Shown: piece by piece, positions 42,051 through 50,188 of the stretch
How the letters are laid out: every line of letters begins with the position of its first letter
Position numbering within the stretch: position 1 is the first letter of the stretch
Assembly: GCA_903870245.1 (NCBI GenBank)
Contig: CAIQCB010000056.1
Coordinates: 1 to 50,188 of the forward strand
DNA from: an uncultured Methylocystaceae bacterium
GTDB lineage: Bacteria; Pseudomonadota; Alphaproteobacteria; Rhizobiales; Beijerinckiaceae
Direction of reading: 5' to 3'
DNA length: 50,188 nucleotides
The notes under the pieces: model-generated
What the model saw: only the letters and a program-made list of their open reading frames with translations
Told to the model about the DNA's origin: nothing
Databases searched by the model: none
Made by a program: the position numbers and the translations under genes

Positions 42051-42494
42051 TCAGATCGTGAAATCGCCCGGCGCGTTTGTCGACCGCCGCATGTCGAGAG
42101 TCGCGGCGCGCGTGCATAATTCATCCAGGGTCACCTCGTCGAGACAGGCCAGAGCGTGTTCTTCTGCGCGCTCCAGCAAGGGATCGACCAGAGCGTCCAG
42201 ACCTGCGGGACTTGCCGACGTCTCGTCATCGTCGTGACGCAGGGCGATCCGCACGATCTCGCCGACGCAAATCCGGCGCCGCTCCCGCGCCAGTTCATAG
42301 CCCCCGGCAGGACCGCGCAGGCTGCGTAAGACGCCGGCGCGCACGAGCGCCTGCAACAGCGCCTCCAGGCGGCGCGGCGGCAGATCATGTCTGGCGGCGA
42401 GCTCCTTTGAGGATACAGGCCGGCCGCGCGCATGCAGCGCGACATCCAGCGTCGCCAGCAATGCGAAGCGCGCCGGTCGTCCGAGGATCTTCAT
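42051..42494 (-). CDS. Rrf2-family transcription regulator
   Basis: 147 residues. The winged helix is typical of Rrf2: [20 protein letters not shown], the [21 protein letters not shown] recognition region and [15 protein letters not shown] wing. IscR/NsrR-type proteins carry three closely spaced cysteines for an Fe-S cluster; here only Cys in RRRICVG and a Cys-x9-Cys pair near the C-terminus are seen, so cluster binding is doubtful. Its start overlaps the dut stop (ATGA), so it is the last gene of a coaBC-dut-rrf2 unit. I do not recall this gene at this position in rhizobia. Confidence 0.85.
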   Translation of the reverse strand: MKILGRPARFALLATLDVALHARGRPVSSKELAARHDLPPRRLEALLQALVRAGVLRSLRGPAGGYELARERRRICVGEIVRIALRHDDDETSASPAGLDALVDPLLERAEEHALACLDEVTLDELCTRAATLDMRRSTNAPGDFTI

Positions 42495-42970
42495 CCGCTG
42501 GTTTCTCCCCCGAAACCGGTCGAGCCAAATCCGCCGGCCCCGCGCGCCGTGGGATCGAGTTCGTCTTCGATCTCGACAAAAGCCACCCGCGCGACCGGCG
42601 CAACGACCAGTTGCGCAATCCGCATGCCACGCAGGATCTCGAACGCCTCGCCGCCATGATTGATCAAGATCACCTTGATCTCGCCGCGATAGTCGCTGTC
42701 TATGGCGCCCGGCGCATTCAGCACCGTGACGCCATGCCGAACCGCCAGTCCGGAACGTGGACGCACCTGGGCCTCATAGCCTTCCGGCAACGCGATCATG
42801 ATTCCCGTCGGCGTTAACTCGCGCGCGCCCGGTTCGATGACGAGCTTCTGCCCCTCGGCAATCGCTGCGTAAAGATCCATGCCGACAGCGCCGGCGCTGG
42901 CGTAGGCCGGCGGCGGCAAGCCCTCGCCATGCGGCAATCGACGCAGAGGGATGCGCAGCGGCGTCGTCAT
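42491..42970 (-). CDS. dut: dUTP diphosphatase
   Basis: 159 residues, trimeric dUTPase. The conserved motifs are in order: [48 protein letters not shown] and the C-terminal [11 protein letters not shown] arm that closes the active site. It hydrolyses dUTP to dUMP, preventing uracil incorporation and supplying thymidylate synthesis; it complements the dCTP deaminase at 19.5 kb. Start overlaps the coaBC stop (ATGA), so the three genes are translationally coupled. Confidence 0.96.
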   Translation of the reverse strand: MTTPLRIPLRRLPHGEGLPPPAYASAGAVGMDLYAAIAEGQKLVIEPGARELTPTGIMIALPEGYEAQVRPRSGLAVRHGVTVLNAPGAIDSDYRGEIKVILINHGGEAFEILRGMRIAQLVVAPVARVAFVEIEDELDPTARGAGGFGSTGFGGETSG

Positions 42971-44250
42971 GCGTTTTCCCCCCGAGCGCTCGAAAAAGAC
43001 CCGGCGATGAAGGCGACAATGCGGTCGGCAAGCGCCGCCTTGCTCATTTTGGGCAAAGTGTCGATAGCTTCGCGCGTCACCAGATGCGCGACATTGCTGT
43101 CGCCGCCGAAAACCCCGGAGCCCTCGCCAACATCATTGGCGACAACCAAATCGCACCCCTTGCGCAAAAGCTTGTCACGCGCGTGAGCGACGACATTCTG
43201 CGTTTCGGCGGCGAAACCGACAACAATCTGCGGACGCCCCGGCGCGCGCGCGACGGTAGCGAGAATGTCGGGATTCTCGACCAGCGCCAGCGCGGGCGCG
43301 CCAGCGGCGTCGTCTTTCTTGATCTTTTGCGGCGCGACGGCCACGCGCCAGTCGGCGACAGCGGCGACGCCGATAAACGCATCGGCGGGCAGCGCCGCCA
43401 TCGTCGCCGCCAGCATCTCCTGCGCGCTCTCGACATGAATCGTCCGACATCCCGGCGGATCGGGCAGTGTCACCGGCCCCGAGATCAGCGTCACCCGCGC
43501 GCCGGCGCGGGCTGCGGCTTGCGCGACAGCGTGCCCCTGCTTGCCAGAGGAACGGTTGGCGATGAAACGCACGGGATCGATCGCCTCATGCGTCGGCCCC
43601 GAGGTGACAACGACATGCCGGCCGGCGAGAGACGCGGCGGTCGTTATGCACAACAGGTCGGCGACCGGCGGCAGGTCGGCGCCCTGCGCCAGCGCCGCTT
43701 CGACCGCCGCGACAATCTCCAGGGGCTCCGCCATCCGGCCCGGACCAAATTCGCCGCACGCCATCTCGCCGCTGTTGGGGCCGACGAACCAGGCGCCGTC
43801 GCCATGCAGTCGCGCCAGATTGCGCTGCGTCGCCGGATGCGCCCACATCCGCACATTCATCGACGGCGCATAGAGCGCGCGCTTGTCGGTGGCGAGGAGA
43901 AGCGTCGTGGCGAGATCGTCGCAGAGCCCCTGCGCCGCGCGCGCCAGCAAATGCGCGGTCGCTGGCGCCACAACGATCAGATCGGCGGCGCGCGAGAGCT
44001 GGATGTGACCCATCTCCTGCTCGTCGGTCGGCGAAAAAAGATCGTCGTAGACGGGCGCGTTGGTCAGGCTGACAAAGGAGAGCGGCGTGACGAATTCCTT
44101 CGCGGCGGCGGTCATGACAACGCTCACGCCGGCGCCGCGTTCACGCAGGCGGCGAACAAGATCAAGCGATTTATACGCCGCGACGCCGCCGCCGACGATA
44201 AGAAGAATGCGCTTTCCGGCAAGGCTTTGCGCCATCTGAACCTCGGACAC
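42967..44250 (-). CDS. coaBC: Bifunctional phosphopantothenoylcysteine decarboxylase/synthetase
   Basis: 427 residues from the GTG at 44250, chosen for its AAGGAG ribosome-binding site eight bases upstream; an ATG at 44235 is the alternative, and the frame further upstream is not conserved. The CoaC half (flavoprotein decarboxylase) has the [18 protein letters not shown] nucleotide-fold start and the [16 protein letters not shown] substrate signature. The CoaB half has [20 protein letters not shown] and the AAVADWR segment. Two steps of coenzyme A synthesis. First gene of coaBC-dut-rrf2. Confidence 0.95.
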   Translation of the reverse strand: MSEVQMAQSLAGKRILLIVGGGVAAYKSLDLVRRLRERGAGVSVVMTAAAKEFVTPLSFVSLTNAPVYDDLFSPTDEQEMGHIQLSRAADLIVVAPATAHLLARAAQGLCDDLATTLLLATDKRALYAPSMNVRMWAHPATQRNLARLHGDGAWFVGPNSGEMACGEFGPGRMAEPLEIVAAVEAALAQGADLPPVADLLCITTAASLAGRHVVVTSGPTHEAIDPVRFIANRSSGKQGHAVAQAAARAGARVTLISGPVTLPDPPGCRTIHVESAQEMLAATMAALPADAFIGVAAVADWRVAVAPQKIKKDDAAGAPALALVENPDILATVARAPGRPQIVVGFAAETQNVVAHARDKLLRKGCDLVVANDVGEGSGVFGGDSNVAHLVTREAIDTLPKMSKAALADRIVAFIAGSFSSARGENA

Positions 44251-44564
44251 GGCACGCTCCTTCTTTCGCTTCCGGAGATGGCATATTTTCGGCGGCGGGC
44301 CAAGTTTACGACGGCTTGACGGGAACCGGGGCGGTGACGCCGACGCGCCGCCGGGGAACTGGCCGAGGCTCTCGACGCTATCAACGAACGATCTCGGCAA
44401 GGATCAAGCCGCGTCAAACATCGAATTTTCGAGATTACACCCCTGCTTTTGCCAAATGCGCTGGCGGGCGCTCTCACCAGCAAGCGGCGCCTTCGGCGGA
44501 TTGTCGCCTACCCTCCTCCCTGAACTTTTATGAGGCGACCGAAACGGAAATCATCATCCATATA

Positions 44565-45488
44565 ATTCTTGAGACTTACTCTTACAGAAAACGTCTCGCT
44601 GAGCGGAATGGCGAGCCGGAGGTTTATTCTTACGACACAGCGCCTGATCAACTACGCCATCAGCTTGCCATTGCCATATGCGAAGGTATTGGAAATTACA
44701 GTTACAATGAGCTTGATTACTATAATGCAAATGAGCATTGGGATATACTGGATCAAACTTGTTCGGAGGAGATATTTTCATACCTCGATTTTATTGATGA
44801 AAGAAATCTGAGTGAGAGATTTTCACTTTTCGTAAAAAAAGTTACAGATATCGATGATTTATTAAGCGCCATTGAAATTGCATGCCGAATTTTATGTCAA
44901 CTTAAAAACAAAATTCCATACGAAAGAGGAGCAAAATGTCAGGCTGACGCTTCCATTATTAAAATCAATCGCCGTTTCGACCAACATGCGGTAGGTTATC
45001 AATTTGAAAGCTCATGCATCATCAGGATGGATTCAAAATTAACTCATGCCGAGGTTATCAAGCCAGCTCTGAAATTACTGACAGCGCCGCTTTTCTCTAA
45101 AGCTAATGAAGAGTTCTTGATAGCTCACAAGCACTATCGAGAGGGCGATTACAAGGATTGCATCACGGCTGCCAATCGCTCTTTCGAGAGCGTGCTTAAA
45201 GCGATTTGTGACGCTGAGAATTGGGAGTATGAGAATGGCTCAAGAGCTTCTGAGTTGGTGAAGCTGGTAAAAACACAGGGATTGTTCACCCACGATTTTG
45301 ACAAAAGTTTAGACACATATGTCTCAATGCTGAAAAATGGGCTACCTTCGGTCAGAAACAATGCCGGCGCGCATGGCGATGGCCTGGCGGCAGCGACAGT
45401 TACGGCGCAAATCGCCAGATTTGCGCTGAACCTGACAGCCTCCAATATAACTTTTCTCGCAGAGTCACATTTTGCCAAGAAAAATTGA
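44565..45488 (+). CDS. AbiJ-like abortive-infection-type protein (STM4504/CBY_0614-like), AT-rich, start unclear
   Basis: About 307 codons of family-like sequence. The N-terminal part, ILETYSYRKRLAERNGEPEV then YSYDTAP, recalls the AbiJ N-terminal domain 4 proteins. The C-terminal part, EEFLIAHKHYREGDYKDCIT and SFESVLKAICDAENWEYENG then GLPSVRNNAGAHGDG, recalls the helical partner domain of the same proteins. They are linked to phage defence by family annotation; activity here is untested. GC is far lower than both flanks. No ATG, GTG or TTG lies where the family starts: the codons there are ATA ATT; in-frame GTG 44334 and TTG 44316 would add ~80 unconserved GC-rich residues. It may use a rare start or be truncated. 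Confidence 0.65.
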   Translation: MLETYSYRKRLAERNGEPEVYSYDTAPDQLRHQLAIAICEGIGNYSYNELDYYNANEHWDILDQTCSEEIFSYLDFIDERNLSERFSLFVKKVTDIDDLLSAIEIACRILCQLKNKIPYERGAKCQADASIIKINRRFDQHAVGYQFESSCIIRMDSKLTHAEVIKPALKLLTAPLFSKANEEFLIAHKHYREGDYKDCITAANRSFESVLKAICDAENWEYENGSRASELVKLVKTQGLFTHDFDKSLDTYVSMLKNGLPSVRNNAGAHGDGLAAATVTAQIARFALNLTASNITFLAESHFAKKN

Positions 45489-45698
45489 TAATGATTTTTT
45501 TAGGCTTCAGCTCTCAAATAATCCCCTTCAGCCTGGCTCTTTTACAATAGATAAATGTTTCAGCGACGGCCCTGCCCCTCGCCCGCCAGCCGCAGTCCTC
45601 TCCCGCCGGCCCGCCCTCAACCCGCCGTTAAACCGCCCCCGCCGGGGTGATAGTGTCGTTCCCGAAAATATGATTCTCCAGCACAGCGGGCGATCCTC

Positions 45699-46250
45699 AT
45701 GCGGCGGGCATACCGGATAAAAAACATCGCGCCATCGCTCGTCGCCCTGCTCTGCGCGGCGGCTTTCGGCGCGCCCCAGAGCGCCAGCGCCAAATCGGCG
45801 CAGTTGCAGCGGGTTGTCGTCAGCCCTGAGGCGACCATCGCCGCGCCGGAGCCCAAACCCACCGTCAACGGCCGCACGCTGGTCACGGCGCCCTCCGCGC
45901 TGGTCGGACAGGGCGGCGCGACCCGGCTGAATTTTTCCGGCGCCCTGTCGATCCACAACGCCTCTGCGGCCCATGCGCTGACAATCGAAAAGATTGACTA
46001 TCGCAATGACGCCGGCGCGCTGATTGAGAACTATCTCGATGCGCCCATCACTCTGAAGCCCTACGCCTCGATGCAGGTGGTGATCGCACAGGACGACATG
46101 CGCGGCGGTCCGGGCGCGAGCTTCACCATCGACTGGGCGACGCCGCAGGGCGCGGACGAGCCGTTGGCGGAGGCCTTCATCGCCTCCTTCATCGGCACGC
46201 ACAGCTACAGCTTCACGACAGCGGGCCGGCGCGTCGCGCGACCACAATAG
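45699..46250 (+). CDS. DUF3124-like exported protein
   Basis: 183 residues with a signal peptide (about 1-31, ending ASA-KSA). The core LNFSGALSIHNASAAHALTI followed by EKIDYRNDAGALIENYL, then LKPYASMQVVIAQDDMRGGPGASFTIDW, follows the pattern I recall for DUF3124 periplasmic proteins: a small beta-sandwich with no assigned function. It ends 11 bases before recF on the same strand and may be cotranscribed. The 210 bases between it and the AbiJ-like gene hold a C-rich stretch and no gene. Confidence 0.68.
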   Translation: MRRAYRIKNIAPSLVALLCAAAFGAPQSASAKSAQLQRVVVSPEATIAAPEPKPTVNGRTLVTAPSALVGQGGATRLNFSGALSIHNASAAHALTIEKIDYRNDAGALIENYLDAPITLKPYASMQVVIAQDDMRGGPGASFTIDWATPQGADEPLAEAFIASFIGTHSYSFTTAGRRVARPQ

Positions 46251-46261
46251 ACGCAACAGAA

Positions 46262-47383
46262 ATGCCGCTTCTCCAGCCGCGCGTCCGTCGGCTCACGCTG
46301 GCCGATTTCCGATCCTATGCGCAGGCGCGCTGCGAGATCGATGGCGGCCTTGTCGTGCTGATCGGGGAAAACGGCGCGGGCAAGACCAATGCGCTCGAAG
46401 CCCTGTCGATGTTCTCCGCCGGTCGCGGCCTGCGCCGCGCCGATCTTGCTGAATGCGCGCGGCATCAGGGCGGCGGCGGCTACGCGGTCTCCATCGAACT
46501 CGACAGCGATGATGCAACCACGCAACTTGGCCACGGTCTCGCCCCAGAGGGCGAGAGGCGGTTCCGGATCGAGCGCGCGCCCGTCGCCTCGGCGCGCGCC
46601 TTTGCGGATCATCTGCGCGTTTTATGGCTGACGCCGGCGATGGACGGTCTTTTCGCCGGGCCAGCGGGCGACCGGCGCCGTTTTCTTGACCGGCTGGCGC
46701 TGGGCGTCGACGCGGATCACGGCGCCCGCGTCAGCCGATTGGAGCGGGCGCTGCGGAATCGTAACAAGCTGCTGGAGGAAGGCGTCGGAGATCGCCGCTG
46801 GCTCGACGCCGCCGAGCAGGAAATCTCCGCTCTGGGCGTCGCCGTCGCGGCGGCGCGTCTGGAGACGGTTTCACGCCTGCGCGGGATTATCGCCGAAGGG
46901 CGGGAGGGGCCGTTTCCCTGGGCTGAGATCGCCATCGACGGCGAGATCGAGAACCGGCTGACAGAGGGGTCAGCGCTGGCGGTTGAGGAATGGTTTCGAG
47001 ATGCGCTGGCCGCGACCCGTCGCCGGGACGCCGCCGCCGGCCGCACCCTTACCGGCCCGCAAACCAGCGATCTCGCCGTGCGCCATGGACCGAGGGACGC
47101 GGCGGCGCGCGACTGCTCCACCGGCGAACAAAAGGCCCTGTTGATGGGCCTTACGCTCGCTCACGCCCGTCTTGTCGGCGCAATGACCGGCCGCGCCCCG
47201 CTCCTGCTGCTCGACGAGGTGGCGGCGCATTTCGATCCCAGGCGCCGCGCAGCGCTTTATGACGAACTGGAAAAACTCGGCTCTCAGGTCTGGATGACCG
47301 GAGCCGATCCGGCCCTGTTTGGAGCCCTCGCTGGCCGCGCGACCATCCTCTCGGTGACAGAGGGGGAAATTACGCCCGCCTGA
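46262..47383 (+). CDS. recF: DNA replication and repair protein RecF
   Basis: 373 residues. SMC-like ATPase that helps load RecA at gapped DNA with RecO and RecR. Walker A GENGAGKTN (35-43), the LRVLWLTPAMDGLFAGPAGDRRRFLDRL segment with FLDRLA signature, the STGEQKALLMGLTLAHA signature motif and Walker B PLLLLDEVAAHFDPRRR are all present. The usual neighbour dnaN is not upstream; a DUF3124 gene is. gyrB follows after 202 bases. Confidence 0.95.
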   Translation: MPLLQPRVRRLTLADFRSYAQARCEIDGGLVVLIGENGAGKTNALEALSMFSAGRGLRRADLAECARHQGGGGYAVSIELDSDDATTQLGHGLAPEGERRFRIERAPVASARAFADHLRVLWLTPAMDGLFAGPAGDRRRFLDRLALGVDADHGARVSRLERALRNRNKLLEEGVGDRRWLDAAEQEISALGVAVAAARLETVSRLRGIIAEGREGPFPWAEIAIDGEIENRLTEGSALAVEEWFRDALAATRRRDAAAGRTLTGPQTSDLAVRHGPRDAAARDCSTGEQKALLMGLTLAHARLVGAMTGRAPLLLLDEVAAHFDPRRRAALYDELEKLGSQVWMTGADPALFGALAGRATILSVTEGEITPA

Positions 47384-47389
47384 AGCCGC

Positions 47390-47428
47390 AAGGTGCTGAC
47401 AAGGGGCTGGGAAGGTGCTGTCAAGGGG
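47390..47428 (+). repeat. Direct repeat in the recF-gyrB gap
   Basis: AAGGTGCTGACAAGGGG (47390-47406) recurs as AAGGTGCTGTCAAGGGG (47412-47428) with one mismatch and a 5-base spacer, so a 22-base period (about two helical turns). This is a plausible binding-site pair for gyrB control, or a simple duplication. Confidence 0.5.
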
Positions 47429-47522
47429 GGAGAGCCGGACGCCCGTCGCGAAGAGCGCAAAAGCATCACGCGCCTGTGCGAAACCCTGAAATTTCGTGCA
47501 TTTAGGGCTCGATCCGGAGTAA

Positions 47523-50111
<2,589 letters not shown>

Positions 50112-50188
50112 CCAGGATTCGGGAGCCGGGAATCGGGATTCAGGGCGCCGAACGCGCTCCGAATCCCGCCGCCGGTCGACCCGGATCC
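50112..50188. other. Post-gyrB sequence with GATTCGGGA-type repeats, ending at a BamHI site
   Basis: The 77 bases contain repeated GGGATTCAGGG/GGAATCGGGA-like words. GGATTCGGGAGC near 50117 and GCTCCGAATCCC near 50155 form an imperfect inverted repeat, a possible gyrB terminator. The window ends exactly in GGATCC and begins with GATC. The composition matches the end of gyrB, not the rest of the window. Confidence 0.45.

Noticed and set aside
43084-44319. 411-codon open frame antisense to coaBC
   Set aside because: Arg/His-rich shadow translation with no domain; coaBC on the other strand is complete.

Overview
The window looks like a chromosomal segment of a Hyphomicrobiales-type alphaproteobacterium, possibly near Beijerinckiaceae/Methylocystaceae; the family-level placement is a guess. 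The indications are gene content and order: a two-domain alphaproteobacterial dCTP deaminase beside metZ, a yajC-secD-secF-Mth938-phytoene-synthase-like operon, the RegB/RegA redox pair, an LdtR-type MarR regulator, a DUF6163 membrane protein, and an rpsT/dnaA pair next to a dut-coaBC block. Base composition is GC-rich, with one clearly AT-rich gene (44.56-45.49 kb). No rRNA, tRNA, IS element, prophage or CRISPR array was seen.

Layout. 1-0.34 kb: start of a PPK2 polyphosphate kinase running off the left edge. 0.6-10.6 kb: tryptophan synthesis in two blocks, ppiD-trpE and trpG-trpD-trpC, separated by a DUF6163 protein, a nicotinamide phosphoribosyltransferase, a divergent LdtR-like regulator and a site-2 protease. 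10.6-17.6 kb: glpD, the SbcCD nuclease and a VOC protein, all on the minus strand. 17.8-22 kb: NAD malic enzyme, dCTP deaminase and metZ, the last behind a probable SAM-II riboswitch. 22-28.2 kb: a minus-strand accessory block (two small Cys/His secreted DUF2946-like proteins, a TonB-dependent receptor, an outer-membrane barrel with a long tail, a barrel-gene remnant, a strongly structured non-coding stretch and small ORFs) lying between plus-strand metZ and apaG. 28.5-38.1 kb: apaG-argE, the Sec accessory operon with two homologues of mitochondrial complex I assembly factors, RegB/RegA and a polyamine-type binding protein. 38.3-44.3 kb: dnaA, a small SD-supported ORF, rpsT, enoyl-CoA hydratase, and coaBC-dut-rrf2 in overlap. 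44.5-50.1 kb: an AT-rich AbiJ-like gene, a DUF3124 protein, recF and gyrB.

Points that matter most. (1) The last ~1.1-1.2 kb, inside gyrB, has different codon usage and a different protein flavour from the first two thirds; this is either intragenic recombination or, more likely, a chimeric assembly or clone. (2) The 22-28 kb block reads as a candidate metal-handling outer-membrane module with an unexplained RNA-like element. (3) The AbiJ-like gene is a likely horizontally acquired defence gene without a convincing start codon. (4) dnaN is missing between dnaA and recF, and mutM-ubiE-ubiB are missing from the rpsT-dut-coaBC neighbourhood. The most novel-looking stretch is 22.0-24.7 kb, but no previously undescribed system can be demonstrated from sequence alone.
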